Origin: Telopea speciosissima
Taxonomy: Eukaryota > Streptophyta > Magnoliopsida > Proteales > Proteaceae
Length of the DNA: 64,000 nt
Direction of reading: 5' to 3'
NCBI RefSeq assembly: GCF_018873765.1
Contig: NW_025317532.1
Coordinates: 1 to 64,000 of the forward strand
Shown here: positions 24,515-39,100 of the stretch, piece after piece
Layout of the letters: every line of letters begins with the position of its first letter
Numbering within the stretch: the stretch's first letter is position 1
The notes under the pieces: generated by a model
What the model was told of the DNA's origin: nothing
Databases searched by the model: none
Seen by the model: the letters and a program-made list of their open reading frames with translations, nothing else
Translations under genes and position numbers: made by a program

Positions 24515-27121
24515 CTAAAAGGTTTACATGCATGTCAGAACTGAATTCCACTAGAGAATCAGATTCCAATGATGAAGAGATTCTCTCTTCGCTATGGGTT
24601 AATAGAAATTGGGTCCCTTAACCAAGTCCTATTCATGGGGAGGGGCAGGGAATCACTTGGAAAACTCTATTTCTTCATAGAGCAAATAGCTCTTGGTTCC
24701 TAAATGGCCCACCTACGAAATGCATCTTGCACGACACAAATATTTGTCACATGGCAAGCTAGGTAGGGATCAATTTTCACGGGCAAGTAGACCCCAAGGT
24801 CCTCTGCTTAGTGCTCACAGGTCAAATTTCAACTCAAATGGTATTTGCCAAGTAGCAAAATAGGGGTCTGAAAATTTCAAGATTGGGGAAACTGCACTTT
24901 AGTGACCCAAAAAAGACAGGTATCCATTGATATAAATGTGGATGTATTTCAATACATGAAAGCATATTTGATTGACTTTGCGTATAAATTTTAACATGTG
25001 ACTAGTTTAAACCATGTACTCTCTATCCAACGGTGCCAAACATGAAACTCTCCAACAATAAAGGGTCTTGATCATCCATATTAACAAGATTCTTGACTGC
25101 AAGATGGGGCCCGTGTAACGCTTATGTGTACGTATTTTGTGTATAATAATGTAATGATATGGCTTTATTTGTATTTATTAATTACAACTATATAACTATA
25201 TTGTTGTTCAGGATAAACTCTTCTCCACTCTCTATTGTACTCATGGGAGAGCTCTGATTAAACCCCCAATTATTCTCCTAATGAATGCACCATGCGCTTA
25301 AGTGATCTTGGAACATAGCTAAACATGTATGATAGAAAGATATCAAGCGTCTATTTTCATCATAAAAAATAACAGGTTATAGGTTCATTGAATGAGGGAT
25401 CCAATGAATTGGAAGTGGTATGAATACCACCAACATGCCTAAAAAACGACTGAGCAATGGTTGGGAGATTATAAACTCTCTCACCATCATTATTCAAGAC
25501 ATATGGTTCCTAATATTACAGGTTATCTTAGCATGAAAAAATCTAGTATTACTGTCGCTCTCATTTAAGAAAGAAACTCGTGATTTTTACATCCAAAAAA
25601 TCTCTTCAGCTTCCAAAATCCACAAAATCTGATTGGATTCCTCAATCAAATGTGAAATATTTTCAGATGTTAGAGACATATTTTTAAGAAGAAAATATTT
25701 TTCAAACAAAAACAATTTCAACTGGAAAATATTCCCAAAAACATCTTTTTAGTTAAAATACAGAAGAAAAAAAAAATTAACTTAGTTGCATAAATTCTGG
25801 TTCACACACTCATTCCATTTATTTTTTTTTTTTATTTTGAAACTCTGGGTGCTTAAACCAAACGGCTTGAAAATGAAAAACTTCTAAAAGACTGTTGAAA
25901 CAGACAAGTATTAAGTAAAATTGGGCAATGATCAGACGAGAACGAAGCCAACCAAAACAAGCAAGGACAGGGTCATAAGAAAACCCAATCAGGCGTATCC
26001 ATGCACCTATCCAAACACTCCATTAATTTATAGGGTTTTTGCTTAGGTGCGATGTTCTCTGCCCGGGAGCGCAAGCTGATTTTGGTCATTTCACTCACCC
26101 CCAAGTGTCTGGGCGGAGGATATAGAGAACATTTTCCCTTTTACTTATTGCTCCATGTGAAAAAAGATCCATGAACGTTTATATTAATTAAATCAAAGGA
26201 ATGAATAACTCCCCTGTAGTTCTTCCTACCATTTATAGGATTCTTCCTTAGCATTTTTCTTACACCCTTACTCATTATTTGAACAGTCCCACGTTTTAAA
26301 TACTGTTTATAATGGCTCTGAAAAGCCATATTAGTTTTAGAAATTTAAAACATGACTAGGTGACTCACATGTTCATGCCCATTGGCTTTGGGTTCCAAAT
26401 GTGAAGCTGTAGAGGATCTTCAGTAAAGAGTTCTCATAACGATTATAATAACTGAACATTTGCACTCAAAATGTCTGCAAATATCACCAGAAATCAGAAA
26501 CAGGCTTCAGACTCCAGTGGCAGCTGCAGTTCATTAAACACTGTCAAAATCCTGCCATTCCATCGCCTCTTCTTCATGTCCATCTAAATCCAGCAATTTC
26601 GCCATAGGGCATATCCACACCCACACCCTCCCCCTCCCCCTCCCCCTCAGCCAGTAGTTCATCTTCCGTAGACGTAAACACCCGCAGAACAAAAAGGACC
26701 CCATTGTCCTCCAGGTTGTTTTCTCTGAACTCTTCATCCTACTCCTACTCAGCTTACCCTTGTCACTGCATCTGTGAAATTTAAGATAAGCTATTTTGCC
26801 TTTCTTTACCTGGATGTCTACAGATACAACACCTAACATATGCTAATGACATACAGAAGGTTAACTTAGTGAAATTACAGCCAAACATGTAATAGCCCCA
26901 TCCTAAACCTAGACTAACCTTTTCCTTACAATAAATGCCTGTGTAGACAAATGATCAAGGCCTGGTAATCGTTTAAGGTGTCTAAGCTTAATGCTTTCAC
27001 TGTTTCAGATGATAACTTACTCCGCTTACTGGCTGGTGTGGATGTTCATTCTCTTCAGCTCTAGGATATTCTTTCGTCAATATTAAAAAAAGGTATTCTC
27101 ATCTATCCATGCACATAAATT
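24515..27121. other. Stretch downstream of the SDN gene, no firm gene
   Basis: AT-rich. 26620-26650 has a CCCTCC repeat that creates Gly/Arg-rich frames on the minus strand (26839-26534). Those frames end in EEEAMEWQDFDSV, which looks like coding relic, but frame changes inside the repeat prevent an assignment. The SDN 3' UTR should lie in the last few hundred bases before 27121. Confidence 0.45.
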
Positions 27122-30100
27122 TCAAAGCCCATGTTTCCTTGTAAGAGTAGAGAGTATCTTCTGCAGGTTATGAAGTTCATCATCCTTCTGGCGCAGTTCC
27201 TGCTTCAATCTTTCTATCTCTTTGACATGAGTACACTGATCTGAAATTGTCTTTGGCTCTGCCAATTCCTCAGTGACCACCATATCTGTCTTCCGCTTCT
27301 TGGACTTATTGATGAGCTCTTCAACTTGGGCTAATTTCTTTTCCAAAGAAGTAGATTGGTCAGAGGGATCAGCACATGCCATCTTACGGACATAGAGATT
27401 GGCAGTTAGTCCAGTCCTAAGCTGAATCGAAACAAGTTTCTGGGGCAGTCCGCATGAATCCTGTCAGAGGAGAAACCAAGAAAAGAAAAAAGAGTTACAA
27501 CTCCGTAGTTCATGATCACAGCAAGCAATTCTTTCTCCAAGTTCCCCTATCATTTGCGGAAATTTGCATTTATGCTTGAGTTGGAACACACCAGATAGGG
27601 CAGACAATCGAGATCTGATCTTAAACAAACTACCGCTAACATTGAAAATGTCCAATGTAAATTAAAAGGGGGGTGGGGGGTTATAGATCAAAAGGTACAA
27701 GTTTTCCCATGACACACCTAACCCCATAGGACCGTGTTCTCAAAATTGTGGCACAGATTGGCCTCTTCCATCTTATCAAAACAGTTTAAAGTCAAACAAC
27801 TTGACTATAGCTGCATGTTTTTCAAGGAAAATTTGACAGTTGATTAATAAGGGGAAATAGTTTCTTATAGTGATATGCTTCTATAAGGAGGCATCATGAC
27901 ACAGAGACTCTTCCATGAAACAACCACTTGCATAGATCATGACAAATCAGAAATCAAATTAGAGAAATTCCTGATGAAGCATACCTGCTGTTCATCTCCT
28001 TTAACTGTTTCAAATGCTTCATTTGCTTTCTGTCGATCTTTAAAAATGGCAAATACAGAGTATTTTTGTCCTCGAGCATTTCCTTTTGCCTGCCAGCAGA
28101 AAATTCAGCATTGCACTCAGAACTTCTATGAAAAATCAATTTGTTGGATTTTGAATTTACAAATAACAGGACAACCTAGAATCTGTATGCCTGTGTGTAT
28201 GTGAGTGCAGATCTTGCACCAAGGTCTCCCCAGGTCGTACAAGTTAAATTGATCTGATAAGATTATTCTAGCCATCTAATTGCACTTTCGAACCCTCAAC
28301 AATATTAATGGTAGTGGTCAATAAAATTTTCAATCTTGGAGACTAATAGTATCTTTTTGATGTAGAAGGTCTTCACAACACCCATGTTTCAGGGTCCAAA
28401 TACCCAGGCATGTGACACACATGTAGCATTTTTCAAATGGTAATGCCTTGTTTAGAATTCTCAAAAGAAAAGATTTCCATCCATAAGGTATACACAACCT
28501 GAAATTCTATTTTGAATTCCTCGGGAAATATGTCCCGCAATTCTTGTATAGGAACATCAACTGGTATTCTGTGAAGCAGCAGCTTTTCCTGTTCAGATTC
28601 AGGTACCTATAATTTCAAAGAGCCAACATGAATTAGCAAGAACTGTCATTGGGTAAACAAAAGATAAGAACTATTTCAAGTCCAACTTACATCTTTGCAG
28701 GGTAACATTATAGCATCATCAAAACCATGCTCTATCTTGGCAAGAACTAATTTCATTGCAGCACGTGCATCATCTAGACAATTATGTGGAGCACCCTCCT
28801 TCCGAAGTTCATAGCCCAAACACAGACAGTCAAAGATTTAAAGGTAAGGAAAATTAAGCAACCAACATAGTTAGTCATTACACAATTTGGTAATAAACTA
28901 AGAACTGATTCATTAATGGCTCATTACCTTACTCTAGTTTTTTTTTTTTTCATTCTTTTCATTTGGCCTCTTCTTTTTCACCAATTACTTAAAGAAGAGA
29001 CAAAAGAAGAAGAAGCTCAGTCCAAAATTAGTCTTCTCTGTCCTTTTCTTCTTTTCACCATCTATTTAAAGAAGAGACAAAAGAAGAAGAGGAAGAAGCT
29101 GCATCCAAAAACCATGATGGAACCCATGACATTTTTGACAATCTGTATTTGTAAAACCCATTCATAGTCTAGGTCTTGTATCAAGTATGACCTCGGATAG
29201 AGCCTATTGGAGGGCAAGGATCCATGGAGCAGATCCCATTTATCTGAGATTCTCCTAACTTACTGGGTTGTGCCTCTATCCTCTTACTTTCATCTTTCAT
29301 CTTTTTTTTTTCTTTCACATCCCTCTTTTCCCTTCTCTTCATTCTCCTTTGTATGTTTAGACAGCAATTTTACATACTTCGCTTTGTTTGGATCCATGTT
29401 GCTGACCCCATTAAGTTGGGATAAGGCTGAGTTTTTTGTTGTTGTTGACATCTTTTGTTTAGTCAAAAACAATTGTGAATAATAAGCTTCTCCCTTTCAT
29501 GTGGGTCCACTGCGAAGAAGAAGATCAAGAAATTTCCATACAGACTTTCATCTGCTACCATAATCTTGGTTCTTTGCTTCAATTTGCCACGAGATCAGTA
29601 ATTATACAAATTTCTGATTTTATAGAATTCTTAAAATATTTTCCATCAGAAAATGAAAAATGAAATGCTAAGCTCTTTATCTCTTGGAAGTGGATCCTTG
29701 GGGAAAATATGTGCCATTAGAGAAAGGAGGATGAGTAAGAGTTTCGGTGAGAGAAGTGACAGTGAAACCCAAGTTAGATGCAAATGACTACAGCTAAAGC
29801 TACCAAATTCATCATCGAAATATGCAAATGGTATTCCTTCCCAAAAAAACAAAACCAATGGTCGTTATCAGATATAAGATGGGATACTTATGACTTTTTA
29901 CCGAGATATTGAAATTGAGTAGTGACGTAGTGTGGTTGTGCCCTTGAAGGAATTCCTCCCCAAGAAAAAGAACCCACACATTTTATCTAAATAAATTAAC
30001 CTTCTTTTGAGTAGCATGGTTGTGACCTTGAAGGAATCAATCGATTTCAACATCTATTTTTCCAGATCAATAATTAGGATGAAAACGTTCCCCCTCCCCC

Positions 30101-33100
30101 TCCCACCCCCCAAAAAAAAGGAAAGTAAATGAAACCGTGTGCATATCATTTTTTATCAATGATTGAGAACTTTTGTTCAAAAAATAGATGCAAAGCCAGG
30201 TGTTGGTGCCTAGTGGTTCATAGAGAAACCATGAGGGGGTGGTAATGATAGCCTTTTTGGGCCCTATTAAGGCAGAGTTTAAGGCAATTTATTCAGTGTA
30301 TGAAGCTATCTTTGGATTTTGGTTGAACAAGGCTCAACCGTTGTTATTCATTGGTTTCCGTCTCATGTTGGCGGACCTTGGCGCTATTTACATCTTATTA
30401 TGTGGGCCAGGGCTCTTGCTGCGTGGGGAATTTTTCTTATTTCTTGGAGGATAAGGGTGGTGTGGCATGTGGGTAGACTCTTTTATGGGTGAATCTCCTG
30501 TCATGAAGTCCTCATATGAGATTGTTGGCCTTTAGGCTTTGTTGTTGTATACTATGCTCTACTCTCTTCTTTTTCTGTCATAAATCTGGATGAGTGAGGG
30601 AGAATGTATACTGCCCCTGAAAGTTAAAACATCCCAGAAAGTACTGTAAAGATATGCAGTGTGTTTAGTACGACAGACGGTGTGTCCCTATTGCACTGTG
30701 AGTCGAGTCTTAGAGTTGGTTTGTAAGTCATAGAGAGTTGTTTTTGGTCTTTAATTCTTTCCTTCATTGTACTTAGACATCTGAGGGTGGAACTTGGTGC
30801 AACAGAAAGGTTGCTCCATTGTGGCCAAGTTGGTCACGTGTTCAAGTCAGTAAACAGCTTCTCTGCGTTGAGTCTTAGAGTTGTTTTGTGTTAAGTATTA
30901 GAGTTGTTTTTGGTCTTTAATTCTTCCCTTCATTGCACTTGGACATCTGAGGGTGGAACTTGGTGCAACGGTAAGGTTGCTCCATTGTGACCAAATTGGT
31001 CCCGTGTTCAAGTCAGGAACCAGCCTCTCCACGAAGCGGGGGCAAGGCTGCATACATTATGACCCTCCCCAAACCCCACAGTGGCGGGAGCCTCATGCAC
31101 TGGGTATGCCCTCTTTTAAATTGAAAGTGAGTACGTACAGTTTGAACTCTATAAGGCTATGAGCCAAGAAAAGAAAAGAAAAAATCCAAAAAAAAGAATT
31201 TGAGGAGAGAGAGAGACACATAATCAATCATTCCATCATCATGATTTTTGTCTAATTATGTTTTTTCTTTTTTTGGCATCCAAACATAGCCTTATTATTT
31301 CACAGGATGGCGAAGATGTCACTGTAAAACTCTAGGGAAGGATGAGATATTACAGTTGTGTAAACTATATCATTAATAACTGTCAACTGCATGCATGATA
31401 TAAATACAAATCAATCATGAACAGCTGCTTGGTCAGTTGGCTGGTGGCTTGCCAGTAGAGTGCATGCCCCCAGGAGGTCAAGGGATCGACTCTCCTGTTT
31501 CAAATTTGTGCCATAAGGCACCCTTCCCCCATCCCCCTCCTCCTTTAGTGGTTAAAAGTTTTCTTGTAGTGTAGTTAAAGTCCCATTGGGCAGTTAGATA
31601 GGATAAACCCAAAAAAAAATTTAAAAAATAAATAAATGAAAATACAAATCAGTCGATTCAAATGTAATATAAGTGGTACTCAGCTTATCATGGAAGGAAA
31701 TATAAGGCACCAATTAAATATGGAATCACCAGTTTGTTAATCAAAGTTCAAAAAATTTTGGTTATAGCTCAGCAGATCTGTTAATTGGTTAAAAATTTAC
31801 GAGAAGTGAAATGTTGCCGTAAACAATGTCTCAGAAACTTGCCTTAACACAAATCTTTCAAAGAAGGATTTCTGGGTCCATCCAGAACTTTGAAGATAAA
31901 AGATGTATCAATTATTCTTGCATGATCCAACTTTAATGCTGTAACACAGAAAGCCAAAAAGTAAAAGTGCTAGTAGAAGAGACTAAAGCAGAAATTGGGA
32001 TAGCCAAAAAAAAAGTCTAATAATCAAAGTCGTCTAACAAACTCATATTAGTAGAAAAAGATTAATAAATTTGAGCACAGTCCATGGAATATACCACGTA
32101 GATCATTATTCAAACTATGGCCAACTAAAATAGTCCCGCGTGACAGTAGCTTCTTCAATGATTCCTACATAATAACCCATATCTGGTCAGAGCAAGGAAA
32201 AAAAGAACATAAGACTCGAGAAACTTCAACAACAAATCAACAATGCCATGTCACCTGTACATCTGCCAATGAACAATTAATTCTGCGCAAATCCTTTGCA
32301 GAGATTCCAGTAATATGAGTTCTGTAATCGGCAACAGCTTTATTTGGGTTAACAAGTTCATTAAGTTTGACCTGAAACATTCCCCAAGAATATTTTAGAG
32401 TCACAATTGTGGCTCTGATACCAAGAAAAAAAAAGCAAATGAATGGAAAACTCTCATTCATTAGAGATAGCTTTATTATTATTAAGGCACCAATTTAAAA
32501 AGAAGTGATATAATTGATCCCTACAATAGACCTTAACAAAGGTTACCCAAAATCATCAAAGCAGTTAATTAAATATTTAAATGCCAGAAAGAACATACCT
32601 CCAAATTGTGATCCACAAGACATACTTTCACTACAGCTTCTGTACCATCTTCACAAAGAACCATCTCACAATCAATAGCAGCCATTGAATTGGACTTCAA
32701 GGCTTTTGAACTTTTACCAAGCTTTGTAACCGCCCATTCCTGTTTCACCATTGAAGGATGAAAAAAATAAAAAATGAAGAGAGAGGGGGGAAACATTATT
32801 TACAATGTAATGTATCAAAGTACGAGCTACTTGCCTACTTGTTTTGAGGTTGGGTTGGGGAGGGGTGAGAGAAAATTGAACAGAAATACTGGATGTTTCA
32901 GAATAGTAAAAGCAGATTGTGAGTAGTTAAAAGAATTATGGATGATATTTCCATAGTAGAAATCTGTAAATATGATTTTTCATAAACAATGTCAGACAGC
33001 ACACACCCCAATCTTCACTTCATAATACTTCGACCACCAACCAGTTTTTATTTTTTGAGTTGGAACTAGTTTCCATGAACATTACCAAAGTTTTCAATCC

Positions 33101-36100
33101 TGCTTGCCCCCTCATTTTTTCTAGTGAAATATATACACTACCAAGTTCCTGGTATAAGTTCTTCAACATTTAATGAAGAATTTCTTCCGGTTGATGCAAC
33201 TTTAACTGCATTATTGGCTCTGCGATAGCATTCAGACACTATCTCATTTTATTTTTAACAGTAAATCCCCCTTTCAATGCAATCATGAGTAGGAAAAGCC
33301 CAGTGATCAGGGGAGTAAAGACACATGTTCATACATATATTACTGTCCATTTCACACATTTTCTATTTTTGTGCTGATAATGGTACACACTCCCAGATTT
33401 CAAAAACATATGATTGTGATTGTTCAAAATTGGAAGGAACTTTGAAAGAGCATTGGTCAATTTGCCTCAGGTAAGAGATGCTCCTGGAAGCTCTCATCTC
33501 CTTGTGGAGGCTTGTTCTAATGCATCTTCGGTTCCTTATTGAACTTGTCATTCTCATGGATGCCAACATTACCAAACCAAGCAGGGGGTCCTCAAACCAT
33601 ATATGTGTATTGGATCATATGAAGAATAACAGCAAAGCATCTTTCCTGGGAGTATATATACATTTTCATGGCATACATAACTTCCACTCAATAGATGCCT
33701 AAATCAGAAAAAACTCGTGAAGTTTCCTTCTTTTTTTCTTCTTTTTTTGTGGGGGTGGGGGGGAGGAATCTCTTTGTAACCGAGCAGGTTACAACAGATT
33801 TTGTAACCAGTTTTTTTTCCCCCCCTGCCTATAAGATAGTACAATGTTTTAAGATGGGGACAGTTTTGTACTTGGACTTGGAAGTTTGGGACCCTTCCCA
33901 AAAAGTCAGATTCCATCTTAAAAACCAAACAAGGTTAGTTATGTGACTTCTCATTTGCAATTGCTGAAGACCAACCCTTTGTGTTTACCCTTCCTCCTCA
34001 TCTTCCACCTCCTTATCCGATGTCAACACCGCTGCAACTACAATGTTTCAGATGTGCTATATGGAGAGCCTTCAACTTCATGACATTGAAAATCCTCGAA
34101 GTGAACTTACCCAGATGTCCATCAGACTTCCTGGCTCCGTCGCTCCTCCCTCCAAGCAACCCTCCATTTTTCGAGAAGCTACTTGATGCAGTAGCATTTT
34201 TTTGGACAGGCACAATCCCGTTTGGAAGCCCAGACTGAGACAAACAGGGTCCAAATATGGTTTCTATCTAGTAGGATTTATTTATTTGTGTAAGTTATTC
34301 TTGTAATTTGAAATTTAGTTTTATTTTATTAGAGAGTTAGCCACGATAGAGCTGTACGAGTCTGAATTGTTCAGTATGGAGTTTGAGTAGTTGCCTTTCT
34401 AATTCTAGATATGCATGTAGTTAGTTGCCTTTTCAAAAAAGAAAAATAGAATGAGAATGGAGTTGAGTTTACTGCACAGCTGTGGAGCTGCATGAGACCA
34501 AGTTGGTCTCTATCCTCTTCTTCCTCCCATCTTATTTAACATCTTAGGCACAATCCATCCTTCTTCTCCTTGAATTTTCTCTTTTCTGTTTCAGCTCTTA
34601 AGAATTCTGTTCATCGTGCTCTGTTTCTGGACGATACTTCAGCCCCTAGAGTTTGAGTTCAATCTCCCTCATACTTGAATCTTTCTTACTGAGATTGAGG
34701 ATTTACTTCCCTAACCTAGGTGGACTCAGGTTGAAAAGTCTTGCGACCAAAAGTCTGCCTGGACTGGAAGTTCCAAATCGAACTTCTGATCTGGTTCTTC
34801 CCTTTTGCCAGATCTGATTTCAGAACTATCCCTCTAATTCTTTAGTTGATTTCTGGGATTGATTTTTGTTGCATTAAACAGGACAAGGTGTTTCGATTCG
34901 GTACCTAAAATTTCAGGACAATTGGACCTCTTATGATAGAGATCCCTCATTTGAACTCATAGAGGTTACCACCAGTTGCGTTTGATCAGGAGGTTGAGGA
35001 CAACCTAGGTTTATTAGTTACGGTTAAGGGCTTCTTCTTCCTGATTTACCAAATAGCCCTATTTGTTAATGTTATTTCTATTTTAATCCCAAGGCCAATC
35101 TAATTACCAGAATACTCCTTTTTGTTCAATTTTGACTACGGTTCCGTCGTAACTTATGCGTCCTTCACCCGAATGGGTTCTGAGCTTATCAGAAATTATG
35201 AAATTGCCACCATACTCTTAACTTGAATCATTTATCATTTCAGTGAAATTTTGACAAAAACGTTAATTTGCTTTAATGATAAATGCCATATTTCAAACGA
35301 AATGGCTCAAATTTTCGACCCGTTTTGTTCACTTCATTAGTTTCAACTGGAAAGCTTGGGAAAACTCTGATATTTGTCATTTTTGGCCAAATCACCCCTG
35401 TAACAGTGTGAAACATGTTGGGCAGTATAGGAACAAATTGGAAGCAACGATTTACTACATTGTACGAAGATTTGTGTAAGATTCAAAATTGAAAGCATAT
35501 CACTTTTCCAAAAATTAATTTTTGCAAAAATAGGGCAAAGACTTGATGGTTGGCCTTCAATTTTTCATATGTTACACACCGTAACGTGATATATGACTTC
35601 ACAGAGCCCGATTTTATTTTCTGTTTTAAAATTTTTTTAAATTTCTAGAAAATGAATTTCCCTGCAACAAATTTTGGAAACAAAAAAAGTTGTGGGACTT
35701 CAAGCGCTTCTTCTGTAATACTATGACATGGCCAGCATTTGCGATATAATTGGAGGATAACTTGCTTTGACAGCAGTAGCAACATTTCAAGCGATTTTGA
35801 TCATGCCCATAACTCAATATGGTACTAGGACCTAGGATGGGCATAGCCGCATAGGGATGACTTGCTTGTATTCTTGACTCCCATATCTTTGACTCTTTGT
35901 AATGACCCATGCATACAACAACAACAACAACTCAGCCTTATCCCAACTAAATGGGGTCGGCTAAATTGATCCTTACCCTCCAATCAGCTCTATTCGAGGT
36001 CATACTTGATACATGGCCTAAGCTCTGCATGTCTTTCCTCACCGCTTGTCCCAAAGTCATTTTTAGGTCTGCCCCTAGCTCTCTTGGCTCCTTCAATCTG

Positions 36101-39100
36101 AATCAAATCACTCCACTATACTAGAGCATCTAAAGGCCTCCATTAAACATGGCCATGTCACCTCAAACGACTTTCTCGTAGCTTGTCATGTATTGGGAGC
36201 TACTCCCAAATCAGCTCTAATTTGATCTTTCCTTACTTAATCCTTCCTACTTTTGCCACACATCTATCTCAACATCCTCATCTCAACTACACTAAGTTTT
36301 ATCTATAAGATGCTTCTTAACTGCCTAGCATTCTGCACCATACATCATAGTTGGTCTTACAATTGGCCTATAAAATTTTCCTTTTACGTTTTAAAGGAAT
36401 ACGCCGATCACACAACACTCCAAATGCACCTCTCCATTTCATCCATCCTATTTTAATTCTCTGTGAAATATCATCCTTTATATCACCTTTATTTATAATT
36501 GAGCCCAAATACCTAAAATAATCACTTTGCAAAATCTCCCTCTCATCAATTTTCACCACCTCATTATCCGTCCTAGTGTAACTAAAGTTAAATACCATAT
36601 ACTCCGTTTCCATTCCACTTATATTAAAACCTTTTGATTCCAAGGTTGATCTCCATAACTCCAATTTGGCGTTAATCCCCGCTTTTGTCTCATCCACCAA
36701 AACAATCTCATCAACAAAAAGCATACACCAAGGAACCTGATCTTGAATGACTCTGGTTAAATCATCTATGATAAGAGAAAACAAATAAGGGCTTAAAGCA
36801 GATCCTTGACCCCCTGACAGTTCTTACACTAATCACCACACCATTATGTATATCTTTAATTATGTCCACATAATTACTTGAAACACTTTTCTAGGTCAAT
36901 AAAGACCATATGGAGATCCTTCTTGCAATCTTTCCATGAATCTCCTAAGTAAATAGATTCTGTCATAATCTTCCTGATATAAAACCAAATTAGTTCTCTG
37001 TGATAGTAGTTTCTTGTCTCAGGAGAGAGTTATTGCTCTGTGATAGTAGTTTCTTGTCTTAGGCGAGTTTCAATAACTCTCTCTTCTATACTTCCATAGT
37101 ATGACTCATTAGTTTCATTACAACTTTGAATATCACCCTTATTTTTATAAATCGAAAGCACGATGCTTCTCCCCAATTCATCTAGCATTTTCCTTGTGCT
37201 CATAATCTTATTAAACAACTTGGTTAACCAAGATAAACCACAGAATCTTAAGCTTTTCCACACTTCTATTGGGACCCTCTGGGCCTGATGTCTTGCCTAC
37301 TTGGATCCTCCTTAAAGCTTCTTTTACTTTAAGCACCCAAATTTTTCGTATATATCTAAGATATTTGGTGTCTTGATGAGTAATGAACCATGTATAACAT
37401 TTGATAATTATGAAACCTGGAACTATGCATGGAATGATTTGTTGAATACATCAGTATCATCAACATGGAACCCTGACTCTGACCCAATAAAGTCCGACAT
37501 CTTCATGTAGTGATTCCAGCCGAGATTGGTGTTGTCCCCATTATTATTCTCCGCAAAGTGCCCATACGAGTCTTGGTGCATGTTGTTAAGCAGGTTTCTG
37601 GTTCAACACCGACATTTAGAACAAACACAAGCAGCTTGAGTTGGGAAAAACAGACTTCTTTGTGTCCTTCCTCTCCAAACACATTGAGAGATACTCAACC
37701 CCATTGAGAGAGCTCTGGGAGACGCTAATCCAAATATTACATTCCCCAATAGGGAAAACAGGGCTCATTTTCTTCTGGATTTTGATCATCTTTTTAAACA
37801 AACTGAATTATGAACCTTGCAAGTGAGCTTCCCACTCGATACATCCAAAACTGGACCGGCGACGACAACCAAGGACGATGACGAAGAAGACTGTAACTCA
37901 TTATTGTCACGGGTGAAGGTAATGGATTCATTCAATATAAGGAGATCAACAACAATGAACAGTCTTTCAACAAACAACGACCATAACCTTATCACAACTA
38001 AATGGGGTCGGCTAAATGGATCCGGAGAGGCCATGATAGTCATAGAAATAAGAGAAGTAGAAGGGAGTAAAAAGGAGTAAAAGAAAATAAAATAGATAAA
38101 ATAAAATTACTAAAGGAAAAAGTATAAGCAGTAGTCAAAGTAGCATCCCAGGAACATCCACCTACAAGGGGTTGACTACACCGGTCCCAGTCCTCCACAC
38201 AACTCTATCCGCGGTCATACTAGGATCGAGCCCTACCACATGCATATACTTTCTTACCACTTCTCCAATAATCATTCTAGGTCTTGCCCCTACCTCTTTT
38301 AGGTCCTTCAAACTGAATCTAGGTACTTTTCCTTACTGGTGCATCCATGGGTCTCCGTTGGACATGACCATACCACCTCAAGCAACTCTCTTGGAGCTTG
38401 TCATGGATTGGTGCAACTCCCAATTCAGTTCTAATACAATTATTCCTTACTCTATCTCTCCTGGTCTTGCCGCACATCCTCCTCAACATCCTCATCTCTG
38501 CTAAACTCATCTTATCTATATTACTCTTCTTAACGGCCCAACATTCCGCCCCATATATCATCATTGGTCTTATTATTGTCTTGTAGAATTTCCCTATAAG
38601 CCTAATAGGCATGTGTTTGTCACATAAGACTCCCAATGTACCTCTCCACTTCATCTATCCTACTTTAATTTTGTGGGAAACATCATCCTCAACATCCTCA
38701 TCTTCGCTACACTCATCTTATCTATATTACTCTTCTTAAGGGCCCAACATTCTTGCCCATATATCATCGCTGGTCTTATTATTGTCTTGTAGAATTTCCC
38801 TTTAAGCTTAATAGGCATGCGTTTGTCACATAAAACTCTTGATGCACCTCACCACTTCATCCATCCTGCTTTAATTATGTGGGAAACATCATCCTCTATA
38901 CCACCCTCTTTGTTAATGGTTGATCCCATGTATCTAAAGCATTCACTTTGTGATAGCTCTCGCTCCTCAAGTTTCACCACTTCATCACCTCTCCTGGTTT
39001 GACTGCAATTAAAGTCTTTATTGAAGAGGAAACCAGCTTTGGGACCTAGAATTGTGGAAGAAGGGGTAAAGTCACACCGACCAGGAGATTTCTTCTTGCT

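Noticed and set aside
26534-26839. 101-codon minus-strand frame ending EEEAMEWQDFDSV
   Set aside because: The CCCTCC repeat makes several frames open and the pieces cannot be joined; kept only as a note in the flanking entry.
30239-30454. 71-codon hydrophobic plus-strand frame
   Set aside because: No match to a known domain, lies in an SDN intron, and neighbouring frames look equally non-coding.
33478-34243. Several 70-85 codon frames on both strands
   Set aside because: Located in the large SDN intron with no splice or domain support.
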